Assembly: GCF_001310895.1 (NCBI RefSeq)
Contig: NZ_BAZS01000005.1
Location: 1-64,000 of the forward strand
DNA: 64,000 nucleotides
From: Virgibacillus halodenitrificans JCM 12304
GTDB lineage: Bacteria > Bacillota > Bacilli > Bacillales > Amphibacillaceae
Direction: 5' to 3'
Shown here: piece after piece, positions 26,384-36,032 of the stretch
Layout: the number at the start of each line of letters is the position of its first letter
Position numbering within the stretch: position 1 is the first letter of the stretch
The notes under the pieces: generated by a model
Seen by the model: only the letters and a program-made list of their open reading frames with translations
Told to the model about the DNA's origin: nothing
Databases searched by the model: none
Made by a program: the position numbers and the translations under genes

Positions 26384-26935
26384 TTAGTAATTTTCTGCTG
26401 CCATCGACTCTTCTTGTGTACGATGGATTGTGCCGAATGGGTGCTCAGGCGGGGCGTATATTGTATACAGCTTTAATGGTATGTTTCCTGTATTTATTAG
26501 ATTATGCCATTTCCCGGCAGGCACCATAATAGCATAATCCTCAGTAACCTGTCGTTGAAAATTCAAGTTGCTTTCCGTGTTGCCCATTTGAACAACGCCT
26601 TGCCCTTCCTCAATTCGTAAAAACTGATCTACATCTGGATGGACTTCTAATCCTACATCGCCGCCCACAGGAATACTCATCACAGTTACCTGTAAGTTAT
26701 CTCCAGTCCAAATTGCAGTGCGGAAGTTATTATTCCTCTTTGCTGCCTCCTCAATATTAATTACATACGGTTGTTTTCCATAATCCTTTAAGCGTGTTTC
26801 CTCTAATGGTAAGTTGTCATTTGGTACGAATGGTACATAACCGTGTGGATAGGCAGGATAACCGTATTGTCTGGTGTAATCAATTGGTAGATTAGTAAAG
26901 TTCATATATGGACATGTGTAATAATAATGATGCAT
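26384..26935 (-). CDS. Cupin domain protein
   Basis: 183 aa. The N-terminal 45 residues are Tyr/Pro-rich (HHYYYTCPYMNF, YGYPAYPHGYVPF). A single cupin domain follows, with motif 1 near GGDVGLEVHPDVDQFLRIEEGQG and motif 2 near DYAIMVPAGKWHNLINTG, giving a probable His/Asp/His metal site. The Tyr-rich N-terminus is like that of spore-coat-associated cupins, but this is only a resemblance. It is followed by its own terminator. ATG after AAGGGATGATAAT. Confidence 0.8.
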   Translation of the reverse strand: MHHYYYTCPYMNFTNLPIDYTRQYGYPAYPHGYVPFVPNDNLPLEETRLKDYGKQPYVINIEEAAKRNNNFRTAIWTGDNLQVTVMSIPVGGDVGLEVHPDVDQFLRIEEGQGVVQMGNTESNLNFQRQVTEDYAIMVPAGKWHNLINTGNIPLKLYTIYAPPEHPFGTIHRTQEESMAAENY

Positions 26936-27012
26936 ATTATCATCCCTTCACAATTTTCATCACCCTATTTTATGCAGAAGGGAGGGCAAATGTACCAAGC
27001 ATCACTTTCATA

Positions 27013-27300
27013 TTAGCCGATGCCTAAAAAACTTAGACCAATGCCGAGAGCCAATGATGTTAGAAGAAAGCATGGGATCGATAGAACTATTTTTATTTTT
27101 ATTGGTATCGATTGCATTTTTTTCTGAAATAAAATTGTTAAGAAATAGAAGAGCAAACCCAGAAGAAAAAGAATCATAATGCCAGCAATGATATCGATTA
27201 CTGAAAAAGGTGCACCAATATATGGAGATAAAAAGAATTGAACAAGAATAATACTGCTAAAAATGATGACTTCAACTAATAAAAAGATAATATAGCGCAT
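27013..27300 (-). CDS. Small membrane protein
   Basis: 95 aa, three hydrophobic helices, with a basic loop FQKKMQSIPIKIK. ATG after GGAGGTTGGAAC. No family recognised. Confidence 0.55.
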   Translation of the reverse strand: MRYIIFLLVEVIIFSSIILVQFFLSPYIGAPFSVIDIIAGIMILFLLGLLFYFLTILFQKKMQSIPIKIKIVLSIPCFLLTSLALGIGLSFLGIG

Positions 27301-27426
27301 GTTCCAACCTCCATTATTTAACTACTATATTATACAATGAAAACAGAAACTAAAAGGTACAATGTATACTCGGAGAAAAATAGAAAAGAATAAGAGACAA
27401 ACTAATGCGTAAAAGGAGTAATTACA

Positions 27427-27945
27427 ATGAGAAAAGTACAAGTATGTCCCTATAATCCAACATGGGCAGACAAGTTTAATGAAGAAGCAATAAAGCTACA
27501 ACAAATTTTCGGAGATCTGTTAGTGCATATCTATCATATTGGGAGTACATCTGTACCTGGTCTAAAAGCCAAGCCTATTATCGATATCATGCCAGTAGTA
27601 GAGAATATCACTCTAGTAGATACATATAATGAGGGAATGCAGCGTATTGGATACGAGCCGATGGGAGAATACGGCATACCGATGCGCCGGTTTTTTCGTA
27701 AAGGAGGAGAAGACCGAACTCATCATGTTCACATTTTTGAAATCGATAGCCCCGAAGCGATAAGACATCTGGCATTCAGAGATTACTTGCGAGTAAATCC
27801 GGCTATAAGCGAAAGCTATGGAAATCTAAAGCAGCACTTGGCAACACAATTTCCCACTGATATGGAAAGGTATATAGAGGGGAAAAATGATTTTGTAAAA
27901 GAAATAGAAGCAAAGGCAGTAAAATGGTACAAAGAATCCAAATAG
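27427..27945 (+). CDS. GrpB family protein (nucleotidyltransferase-like)
   Basis: 172 aa. Signatures are VQVCPYNPTWADKFNEEA, HIYHIGSTSVPGLKAKPIIDIMPVVENI and HHVHIFEIDSPEAIRHLAFRDYLRVNP. These are the GrpB family motifs, with the GST-S...PIIDI strand resembling nucleotidyltransferases. Function not established. ATG after AAAAGGAG. Confidence 0.9.
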   Translation: MRKVQVCPYNPTWADKFNEEAIKLQQIFGDLLVHIYHIGSTSVPGLKAKPIIDIMPVVENITLVDTYNEGMQRIGYEPMGEYGIPMRRFFRKGGEDRTHHVHIFEIDSPEAIRHLAFRDYLRVNPAISESYGNLKQHLATQFPTDMERYIEGKNDFVKEIEAKAVKWYKESK

Positions 27946-28111
27946 AAGTGTTAGGACTTTCTAACTACATTTACTTGTGGAATTACATATTTTCTCTAAA
28001 AAGAGGTACTTTTTAATCTTAGAAAAATTTCCCATTTTACGTATAATAATAGTATCTGAGAAAAAATGTATGCATATTTATACCTAATTGCACGGATGGG
28101 GGCAGAAATAA

Positions 28112-28534
28112 ATGAGTATTCTTTTATGGATTAGCATCCAAATTTTAAGTTTGCAGGGTTCCGTCCATTTGCTTGAACAGCGAATAGAGGAAAGAAAAAA
28201 GGATCTTGCTCGGCTACAGCAAACAGCTACAAAATTAACGGCTTGTAAAAGTGATTTTGTGGATAAGAAGAGCTTGTGCATGCAACCCGAGCTGGGTACA
28301 ACCACATGGCACGGGGAATTAGCGACAGCTTTTGATAATTTTCGTAAAGAGCAGCTCCATGTCAGCTATATGGCTATACCGAATGAACAGATGAGCGCAA
28401 CAATGGGAGAACTACAGCGTGAAATGAAGGCCATTGAGGAGGAAATCGCCGGATGGGAGCGGACGGTTTCTTCTTTGCAGACAAATATTGATGCTTTATT
28501 TGAGCAGAAGAGAGAGGAGTTAACGAAGGAATGA
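28112..28534 (+). CDS. YwqH-like DUF5082 protein of an LXG toxin cassette
   Basis: 140 aa, almost all helical, with two coiled-coil regions (LLEQRIEERKKDLARLQQTATKL and MGELQREMKAIEEEIAGWERTVSSLQ). DUF5082/YwqH-type proteins are the first gene of LXG cassettes, exported with or chaperoning the toxin via the ESX-like type VII system. The gene overlaps the next by four bases (ATGA). GGGGGCAG lies before the ATG. Confidence 0.8.
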   Translation: MSILLWISIQILSLQGSVHLLEQRIEERKKDLARLQQTATKLTACKSDFVDKKSLCMQPELGTTTWHGELATAFDNFRKEQLHVSYMAIPNEQMSATMGELQREMKAIEEEIAGWERTVSSLQTNIDALFEQKREELTKE

Positions 28535-28806
28535 GCACAGAAATAAAGTTAGCCAGCGCCCCCGTTGAAAAAGCGCTGGAGGAATTAAAAACATCTATCC
28601 AAGGATTTGAAGTATCGTTTGCGGAAATGAAAGGCGACAATTCACTTGAAATGGTAGATAAATTAGAAGCAATGAAGAAAACTTTTGAAGAACTTGTCAC
28701 ATCCTATCAAACACTCTTACTGGATAATGCTCAAGCAACTGTTCAAGCTGTGGAAAACCTGAAGGAAACGGATGAATCTGTAGCTACTTCCATTCACCAA
28801 AAGTAG
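28531..28806 (+). CDS. YwqI-like DUF5344 protein
   Basis: 91 aa, helical, WXG100-sized. MSTEIKLASAPVEKALEELKTSIQGFEVSFAEMKGDNSLEMVDKLEAMKKTFEEL fits YwqI/DUF5344, the second small partner of LXG toxins. It is probably a targeting partner that forms a helical complex with the LXG domain. Translationally coupled to the gene before it; the LXG gene follows after 24 bases. Confidence 0.8.
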   Translation: MSTEIKLASAPVEKALEELKTSIQGFEVSFAEMKGDNSLEMVDKLEAMKKTFEELVTSYQTLLLDNAQATVQAVENLKETDESVATSIHQK

Positions 28807-28830
28807 TGGAGGGCAAAGGGGGGAGCTTAC

Positions 28831-30563
28831 TTGAAAGTATTGGATGTGGAAAGTCTCAAGAATAATATTACAACATCAACAAAACAAATAGATGCCTTTC
28901 AGGACAAGATCACAGGGCTCCAAAAAGCAGTTCGTGGCATTGTATCCTTGGAGAATTCTCTAAAAGGTACGGGTGGGGAAGCAATTCGAGGGTTTTATGA
29001 TGACTGTCATCATGTTTATGGCAAGAGATACGTCCAGTTCCAGTGCCCAGCGACTAGCGCAACTTCCTTCCTCTCCGTACGATAAGGCAACATCAATTCA
29101 CTCCGTTCATCGTGTTTTCTTTATCTCCTCCGAGTCAGTCCAGTTCGTACGTCGCTAATCAGGGCACTTCCACTTTTGATGATATGTACCAATTCTTAGC
29201 TGATTTTGAAAAAACTCTAGAACAAATGCAGCAAAGTGTACAAACATTTGAATCATCTTCCGAAGGCTATATAAAGCAAGAATATCTGGAAAATGATGTG
29301 GAAGAGGGATTGGATAAGGTGAAGCGAGTGGCTGAAGGTCTCAGTGACGAGGCAAATATAGCACTGGATGAAGTGAAAGACATTGTGACACTAACTAAAA
29401 TTGACCCAGGTGAGCTTGTTAAATCTGTCCAGACAGGGAAGCAGAAAACGAATAATACATTAGAAAATCTTCATGAACTGGACCGCACCCAAACCGCAGC
29501 ACTTGAAAAAGTAGAGAAAGATCTATTGGTGATGAAAAACTACATAGAAGAGCTGAGTGGAAAGTTTAAAAGTGGTGAGGTGCAGGTTGGGGAGTATAAC
29601 AGATTTGCTTTAGAGACAAGTGAAACTCACAATAAAATGATGGAAAAAATTTATCCTTTGGAGAGCGCACTTGAAAAGCTTCAGTCAAATTTTGCATATA
29701 TCGCGCCATATATGGCCATGCAGCTCCCGCATAAGATGTTTCCTCTCTCCTATCGTGGTCATTCAGTTAGTAAGACCCCCATGAATTTTGATAAGATAGA
29801 GACATCAGTAGAGTATCAGCAGCTAGCTGAACAAAATAAGCTCTCTGTCCAAGAGGAAGAAGCCATATCTAAGTATTTAAAGAATTTGGATGAAAAAGAT
29901 GTCAGCTTCAACGCTGACGATGTTAAACAACCTGATTATGGACCAATTACGTTTTGGGACAAACGTAAAGTAGTTGGTGGAAACTCCTCATTAGCAGGTA
30001 CACCAGATGGTCTTGCTGGTTATGCGACTATGGCTCACCACTATTTTACGGATGACATCGCCACCGTTATGAATAGTGAAGCAGCGATAAATGAACGTGC
30101 TTTATCAGGATTTTTTCTACTCCCAACCCCATTCAAACTACTGAAACCACTGGATGATGTAGCAGGAGCGAAGAAAGCAGCGGATGTGGGGAAGGTTGGT
30201 AAGGGTATGGGTGAAATTGGTTGGAGTATGTCAGTAGGTGGAGGAATAATAAATGAGAGAAAGTATTCGCAGCATGCTTTGGAAAGAATGGCACCTGACA
30301 TTCCTGAAGTGAAAGCTACTTTAACAAATAGAGCAATTAAAAAAGCTGAAGATTTAGGGTATAAACCGCAAACAAAGGAATTTAGTGACTTTATCAAAAA
30401 ATACGTAGATCCAAGAGATATTCCACCTTCAGTTATTGAAGATGCTATAGCGAATACTAAAAAGATACCAGGTAATAGAAGCGGAACGTTTATTCACGGA
30501 ACCCAAGATATCAAAGTAATTATAAATGAAGTAGGCGATGTTATTACAGTTATACCGAAATAA
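28831..30563 (+). pseudogene. LXG-domain polymorphic toxin (YwqJ-like), interrupted
   Basis: A type VII-secreted antibacterial toxin. The first frame (MKVLDVESLKNNITTSTKQIDAFQDKITGLQKAVRGI...GGEAIRGFYDDCH) is the N-terminal LXG domain. After the CH codons, 89 bases intervene (29011-29099). The expected TPFIVF...ADFEKTLEQMQQSVQTF then resumes in another frame and runs to 30563. The central part is helical and coiled-coil. After a hydrophobic linker (IGWSMSVGGGIINERKYSQHALERM), the last 100 residues form the toxin tip: SQHALERM at its start and a final HGTQDIKVIINEVGDVITVIPK. This resembles BECR-fold RNase toxins (colicin D/E5-like). As written no full-length toxin is made. Confidence 0.8.
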
Positions 30564-30583
30564 TTAATAAAAGGATGAATAGG

Positions 30584-30901
30584 ATGTTTATAAAGTATGA
30601 TGAATATGATCTATTAGAACTTTTTCTAAGTGAGCCAATAAGTATCACAGGCAATACAGATGATGGGGAGTTAATTTATACATATAAAGATGGACAAAAC
30701 TTTAAGGTGATTTTAACAATGGATGTATATCAACAAATGGTTAGTCTAAGTTTAACATTTAATGATTTAATTGTGTTTACAGGGGACTTTCATAATGTAA
30801 CAAGTATAAAAAAAGATGACAAAGCCTTAATTATGTATGTGGAGAAAGAAGAGAGGCTAAAAGTGAAATTTTTTGAGCAAGTTGGAGTGCAGTTACTTTA
30901 A
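30584..30901 (+). CDS. Putative immunity protein
   Basis: 105 aa acidic protein (MFIKYDEYDLLELFLSEPISITGNTDDGELIYTYKDGQ). It starts about 20 bases after the LXG toxin, the standard place for the cognate immunity gene. The ATG at 30584 fits AAAGGATG; an in-frame ATG 9 bases earlier overlaps the SD. It forms a beta-rich single domain; family not recognised. Role inferred from position, size and charge. Confidence 0.65.
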   Translation: MFIKYDEYDLLELFLSEPISITGNTDDGELIYTYKDGQNFKVILTMDVYQQMVSLSLTFNDLIVFTGDFHNVTSIKKDDKALIMYVEKEERLKVKFFEQVGVQLL

Positions 30902-30926
30902 TAATGTAACTGAAAAAACATGTAAA

Positions 30927-31357
30927 ATGAATGATATTTTTGTTAAATCGCTTTATGAGTCTATAGTTAAAGAGAACCTTCAACTATACAAAAATTTGTA
31001 TGAAACAACGAATGTTACTTCTAAAACAGATGAATATTGGAAAAACGCTATTGGTTTTTACGAAAGTTTAACTGATGAAAATAAAGATACTTTAATGAGA
31101 ATAATTGAACAAACCATGATTGATACCATTTCTAACATGCTAGGTGTAATTGATGGAAGCTCAACTTTAAATGATTGTCCGTTTGAACTCAAATTACTGC
31201 TTGATTCTAACGACACAGAAGGAGAACTACAAGATCTTTTTTTAGAATTAATAGAAGAAAGAGATAGCAACAGCTAATTGAAGGTTTGATTACAGAGATT
31301 AATCTCACAAAAGATAATTATATAGCTCTAAAAAATTTTATAACCTTGGCTGGCTAA
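30927..31357 (+). pseudogene. Second immunity-like protein, probable frameshift near the end
   Basis: Helical acidic protein (MNDIFVKSLYESIVKENLQLYKNLY...LLLDSNDTEGELQDLFLELIEERDS). It stops at 31277, but another frame continues without a break as QQLIEGLITEINLTKDNYIALKNFITLAG to 31357, right before a terminator. One missing base near 31265 would explain this. The start is uncertain: the open frame extends to a TTG at 30873 inside the preceding gene, and ATG 30927 has no good SD. Possible immunity protein for a related toxin. Confidence 0.5.
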
Positions 31358-31377
31358 ATGCTATTCAAGGTTTTTTA
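31342..31377 (+). terminator. Terminator of the LXG cassette
   Basis: AACCTTG pairs with CAAGGTT, followed by TTTTAT, just after the immunity-like genes. Confidence 0.7.
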
Positions 31378-31472
31378 TGCTTTAATCTTCATACGGTTAA
31401 GTCAGACAAAACCATTGCTAATTAGTTTAAGTAACGTATTATAAAAAGAAATTCGTTGAAGGAAGGGCATAA

Positions 31473-32201
31473 ATGAGAATTGATCAAAACCTAAGCAGAA
31501 AGCAGTTACCTTTACAATTTAATAAGATGTTATCTTTTATTGATACATTTAATATTAAGCCTGGAATAACTATATTTTTAATTATCTTTTTAGATACAGC
31601 ATTGCTGCCGTTACTGTAGCCACGAGTTCATATTATCTGGATTATAACCATGCCTTTAATCTGTTTTATTCATATCTGGGCATTAAGAATATTATTTAAA
31701 AACCCATATACTGTACAATTTGAAGCTATTTTGTTTACTGGTTTTTTGGGAACAGTCGCCTCAATCATCCATCTTGTGACTTTTTTGAAGATGAGTTATT
31801 ACGATTTAAATATAGGAGCCACCTATTTTTATGTTACATCTGTTACTATATATACTTTAATTGTAGTCCTGTTAGTCATCTATTATATTAAAAGTTATTC
31901 TAATATAAGAGATAACAAAAGAAAAGCGGGGAAAAACGTAGTTAAATATAGTAGTTTAATAGTTATTGCTCCTGCATTAGGCTATGTAATAGCTCAGATT
32001 GTAATTAGTAAATCTGAAAACCTAACGAATATAATGATGCTTGCCGTTTTTGCTTTCTTCTCAATAATTAATGCATATTTGGCTGTCAAATTTATATACA
32101 AATATTTTTTTATGAAAAAGAATAAACATTTAATTCATTTACAAGAACCAACGAAAAAAATAAAAAAAGAATTTCAAGAGAAGGGAATTGTGATTAAATA
32201 A
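31473..32201 (+). pseudogene. Multi-pass membrane protein with an in-frame TAG
   Basis: The ATG at 31473 has a good SD (GAAGGAAGGGC) and opens MRIDQNLSRKQLPLQF..., with a first hydrophobic helix. A TAG (31617) interrupts the frame, and the same frame continues as PRVHIIWIITMPLICFIHIW... with at least four more helices and a basic tail (KKNKHLIHLQEPTKKIKKEFQEKG). TGG to TAG would be the simplest origin. As written the long second part would have to start at ATG 31650, without an SD. Family unknown. Confidence 0.55.
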
Positions 32202-32382
32202 TGAATAAATCTCTACTGGAAACTGCATAGTTATATTCGAATATAAGTTTAAACATTAATACAGAAAAATTAAATCTATCGTTTATATAATAGGACTTTT
32301 ATTCTATTTATATATGATTTTACCTTTTTTGCAGAAAAATTCCTTCATTTGTCGTAAAATGAAGATGGAAGGAGTTTTTGGA

Positions 32383-33357
32383 TTGGAATTAATATACATA
32401 CCCATCATTATTTTATTAATTGGACTTAGTCTGTTTTTGTTTTTTAGACAGAAAAAACAACATAAAATATTTATGGAAGAAATTGAGAGAAACCACTCAG
32501 AAACTGCTGCAACAATTCAAGAGGCGAATGAATCGCATAAAACAGAATATGAGAAATTGGAAAGTAGCTTATATCAGCACTATCATGATGAAATTAAAAG
32601 AATAAATGATAATTTTGTTCAGAAACTAAATGATAAAGACAAATATATTGAAACACTCCAGGAATTTTCTATTAATAGAGGCGAAGTTGAGACACACAAC
32701 CTGTTACAGGAATTAAAGTATGAGCTGGTTGGAGAAGGAGTAATTACGTACAATGAAATGATTATCGGTGGTAATTTGTTTGTACCAATATGGGAAGACG
32801 GGAATTTATATACAAGGCAAATCGATCATTTAGTACTCCTGCCGACGGGTGTTTACGTAATTGAAACGAAGCACTGGGCGGGGACAGTATTACATGGTGT
32901 CACTAAAAATAACCAAAACGATGAAACACTTTCTATTTTATTGGATAACATGTTTTCAAGCTATGAACTAAAGAAAGAACAAACCCTTGTTATTAAAAAG
33001 ATGTTAAACAAAAATAGAAAAGTCGATGGAAGAAGTCAGCTTGAATTAAGGCTATTGTCATATGGTAATCCAGCTGCTCAAGTGATGAGAACAGCATTGG
33101 AATTAAGAAAGCTTCTTCTGAAGGAAAATAAGAAATCCAATTTTGTGACGCCGATTGTATATTATAGTTATTCATCTGACGAGGAAAATAAAGTAATTAA
33201 TTACTCGGAAAATCAAAATGTAAATGTGTGTATTGAAAAAGAAGAATTAGCTGCATTTTTCAAGAATCAACTAGCCGAGGAGAACACGCTTTTCACAGCA
33301 TCTGATTTAGAAAATATTTATCGGATTTTGAAAGCAAAAAATAATATTGATAGATAG
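32383..33357 (+). CDS. NERD (nuclease-related) domain protein
   Basis: 324 aa. One N-terminal transmembrane helix (LIYIPIIILLIGLSLFLFF), then about 80 residues of coiled coil. The NERD domain follows (about 110-240: GNLFVPIWEDGNLYTRQIDHLVLLPTGVYVIETKHWAGTV). The D...E.K core resembles PD-(D/E)xK nucleases (IDHLVL, VIETKHW). It is probably membrane-tethered, facing the cytoplasm. The TTG at 32383 is chosen for its GGAAGGAG SD. Confidence 0.8.
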   Translation: MELIYIPIIILLIGLSLFLFFRQKKQHKIFMEEIERNHSETAATIQEANESHKTEYEKLESSLYQHYHDEIKRINDNFVQKLNDKDKYIETLQEFSINRGEVETHNLLQELKYELVGEGVITYNEMIIGGNLFVPIWEDGNLYTRQIDHLVLLPTGVYVIETKHWAGTVLHGVTKNNQNDETLSILLDNMFSSYELKKEQTLVIKKMLNKNRKVDGRSQLELRLLSYGNPAAQVMRTALELRKLLLKENKKSNFVTPIVYYSYSSDEENKVINYSENQNVNVCIEKEELAAFFKNQLAEENTLFTASDLENIYRILKAKNNIDR

Positions 33358-33400
33358 GTCATTAAGGTATGGATAGCTTTAATGGCTTATTTTTTTGCCG

Positions 33401-33530
33401 ATTTGGGGACCCGCCCATCCAAATGAGAGACCCACGCACCCAAATGAGAGACCCACGCATCCAAATGAAGAGACTCGCCCGCCCAAATCGAGAGAGCCAC
33501 CCGCACGCCCATCCAGCCCACCCAAATGTT
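33401..33530. repeat. 21-bp CAAATGAGAGAC repeat, about four units
   Basis: CCAAATGAGAGACCCACGC recurs at 21-bp steps (ATG at 33423, 33444, 33465), then degenerates (ATCGAGAGAG). It fills the gap between the NERD gene and the B12-operon promoter. Confidence 0.8.
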
Positions 33531-33540
33531 CCACTATAAA

Positions 33541-33569
33541 ATGACATACTCCACAAAAATATGTATAAT
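33541..33569 (+). promoter_or_regulatory. Sigma-A promoter of the cobalamin salvage operon
   Basis: ATGACA, 17-bp spacer, TATAAT. Transcription would start near 33576, immediately before the riboswitch. Confidence 0.85.
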
Positions 33570-33591
33570 GAAGGCAGTTACAATTTTATTC

Positions 33592-33765
33592 ATAGGGTGC
33601 AGGTGATTTCTGTTTAGAAATCGTAAAAGGGAAGTTGGTGAGAAGCCAACGCGGTCCCGCCACTGTATTTGCGAGCTAGCTGTGTGTTACCACTGTACAT
33701 TAGTATGGGAAGGGTCACAGCGAGTGATGACCATAAGTCAGGAGACCTGCCTGCAACCCCGATGC
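33592..33765 (+). promoter_or_regulatory. Cobalamin (AdoCbl) riboswitch
   Basis: All the class hallmarks are present in order: GGTGCAGGTGATT, AAAAGGGAAGTTGGTGAGAA, the core GCCAACGCGGTCCCGCCACTGT, and the closing AAGTCAGGAGACCTGCC. It sits about 240 nt before btuF. A possible short stem with a T run (CATCT...AGATG, TTTTTTT near 33848-33870) could be the expression-platform terminator. Binding of adenosylcobalamin should switch the operon off. Confidence 0.95.
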
Positions 33766-34003
33766 ACCACAGCCTACGAGGAATAGGAGGGTGTAAAGGA
33801 ACAGGTATGCATGTTAATTAAAACCTTTTCTTTTACCATTCATCTTCATTTCCTGGAGATGTTTTTTTCATTTCCTAGGAAATAATGACTTGGTAGATGA
33901 GCCGTATATGGGGTTTCCATTGGTAGAAAAGATCGTTTGCGCGTTCACATCCTTTACATAATCATTTCTCTCACAGGTATATAACTTAAAGGAGGAGAAC
34001 AGA

Positions 34004-35002
34004 TTGAAAAAGCTTTTATCATTTTTATTTGTATTAATCGTATCCATCGGGCTTTTGGTCGGTTGTGGCTCAGGTGATTCTGGTGACAACGATGCTTCGA
34101 ACAAAGCAAAAGACGAGGAAACAAACACAGAACAAACAGAAGAAACCGGTCAAGGTGATTTTCCAGTTACCTTAACGGATGCAATTGACAAGGAAGTTAC
34201 CCTGGAAGAAAAGCCGGAACATATTGTATCATTAATTCCTAGTAACACGGAAATTGCTTTTGCGCTAGGATTAGATGAAGAGGTTGTTGGCGTATCTGAT
34301 CATGATAATTATCCGGAAGCCGTACAGGAAAAGGAAAAAATCGGTGGCATGGAATTAAATATTGAAAAAATCATTGGTCTAAAGCCAGACCTTGTGCTTG
34401 CACATGCTTCCAGTGCACATAATGCAGAGGCGGGACTGCAGCAGTTACGTGATGCAGGAATAAGTGTATTTGTCGTTGCAGATGCACAGAATGTTGATCA
34501 GACATATGAATCGATCCAGCAAATAGGCGAGATTACAGGTACAACGGAAAAGGCTGAGGAAATTGTCGGTAACATGAAAGACGAGTTTGCGAAACTGGAA
34601 GAAAAGGCAAAAACGATTAGTGAGGAAGATCGTAAATCTGTTTTCTTTGAAGTGTCTCCTGCCCCGGAAATTTTCACAGCTGGGAAGAATACATTTTTCA
34701 ATAATTTATTGCAGATCATCCATGCAGAAAATGCAGCAAAAGAACAGGACGGTTGGGTACAAATCGATCCAGAGTCGATTGTAAAGCTTAATCCAGATGT
34801 GATTGTAACTACATATGGTCATTACGAGGAAAATGCCGAGGAGTCCGTATTGAGTCGTGATGGATGGGATAGTGTTACTGCAATAAAAAACGAAGCTGTA
34901 TATGATATTCATTCAGACTTGATTAGCCGCCCAGGCCCACGTTTGGTTGAGGGTGCAAAGGAGCTTGCGAAGGTTGTCTATCCGGACGTTTTTGCAGAGT
35001 AA
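34004..35002 (+). CDS. btuF: Corrinoid ABC transporter substrate-binding lipoprotein
   Basis: 332 aa. Lipoprotein signal (LLVGCG, Cys near residue 22), acidic low-complexity linker, then a class III periplasmic-binding fold (about 55-330). DAIDKEVTLEEKPEHIVSLIPSNTEIAFALGL, EKIIGLKPDLVLAH and VEGAKELAKVVYP are typical of B12/iron-siderophore binders. The riboswitch and downstream cob genes make B12/cobinamide the likely ligand. TTG start after AAAGGAGGAG. Confidence 0.92.
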   Translation: MKKLLSFLFVLIVSIGLLVGCGSGDSGDNDASNKAKDEETNTEQTEETGQGDFPVTLTDAIDKEVTLEEKPEHIVSLIPSNTEIAFALGLDEEVVGVSDHDNYPEAVQEKEKIGGMELNIEKIIGLKPDLVLAHASSAHNAEAGLQQLRDAGISVFVVADAQNVDQTYESIQQIGEITGTTEKAEEIVGNMKDEFAKLEEKAKTISEEDRKSVFFEVSPAPEIFTAGKNTFFNNLLQIIHAENAAKEQDGWVQIDPESIVKLNPDVIVTTYGHYEENAEESVLSRDGWDSVTAIKNEAVYDIHSDLISRPGPRLVEGAKELAKVVYPDVFAE

Positions 35003-36032
35003 ATATATAGTAGCATATACCGTATCCATATTATTCCTGATCGCTGCCGCTATTACTGCCATATCTGTTGGCAGTGTGACGGTGCCGGTGGGGGATATTG
35101 TGCATGTGATAGCAGCCCATCTGTTTCATTTTCCGGTTTCTGATCAGGTGGATCCGATGTATGAAAATATCATTTTTCAAATTCGCTTACCTCGGGTGCT
35201 ATTAGCAGGTCTGGTAGGAGCCTCTCTTGCAATTGCCGGAGCGGCCTTTCAGGGCTTGCTGCGAAATCCATTAGCAGATCCGTACATTCTCGGGGTATCT
35301 TCGGGAGCATCTGTTGGTGCGGTTATTACTATATTTTTTAACATTAGTCTCCCATTCTTAGGACTCTATACATTACCGGTTTTCAGTATTGCAACAGCAT
35401 TGCTTACGATTTTAATTGTGCTGTTCTTTGCACGTAAAGTGGAAAAAACGATGCGAGTGGAGACAATTATTTTAACGGGAATTATATTCAGCTCTTTTCT
35501 GGGGTCATTTATTTCCTTGATGATTGCGCTTACAGGTGATCAGCTGGAAGCAATTATTGGCTGGTTGCTTGGCAGTGTATCCATGCGGGGCTGGGACTAT
35601 GTTGGGATAATTATTCCTTTTTTCGTCATTGGCGCGCTTTTACTTATGATCAATAGTAAAGAGTTGAATGCCATGTCGTTTGGGGAAGAACGGGCACAGC
35701 ATTTAGGTGTAGATGTACAAAAAAGAAAGCTGGTTATTTTAGCTGCTGGTTCGATATTAACAGGTGCTGCTGTTGCTGTTTCAGGAGCCATTGGTTTTGT
35801 TGGGCTGGTGATCCCACACTTAACACGGCTTTTATGGGGGCCGGACCATGTCCATTTGCTTCCATTATCCATTATTACGGGATCAGGATTTTTGATTTTA
35901 ACTGATTTAGTATCCCGGACGATCATCTCCCCGCGTCTGTTGCCGATTGGTGTAATTACCGCATTGATTGGTGCACCGGTATTTGCAATGATTTTAATTA
36001 AACAACGAAAAGGAAGTAGAGGCGGTTTGTAA
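34992..36032 (+). CDS. btuC: Corrinoid ABC transporter permease
   Basis: 346 aa FecCD/BtuC-type permease with about ten helices. Signatures are FQIRLPRVLLAGLVGASLAIAGAAFQGLLRNPLADPYILGVSSGAS and GAIGFVGLVIPHLTRLLWGPDH. It pairs with BtuF and the ATPase that follows. TTG 34992 overlaps the btuF stop, which couples translation. The open frame extends 45 bases upstream inside btuF, but those codons are not hydrophobic. It abuts the next gene with a one-base overlap (TAATG). Confidence 0.92.
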   Translation: MQSKYIVAYTVSILFLIAAAITAISVGSVTVPVGDIVHVIAAHLFHFPVSDQVDPMYENIIFQIRLPRVLLAGLVGASLAIAGAAFQGLLRNPLADPYILGVSSGASVGAVITIFFNISLPFLGLYTLPVFSIATALLTILIVLFFARKVEKTMRVETIILTGIIFSSFLGSFISLMIALTGDQLEAIIGWLLGSVSMRGWDYVGIIIPFFVIGALLLMINSKELNAMSFGEERAQHLGVDVQKRKLVILAAGSILTGAAVAVSGAIGFVGLVIPHLTRLLWGPDHVHLLPLSIITGSGFLILTDLVSRTIISPRLLPIGVITALIGAPVFAMILIKQRKGSRGGL

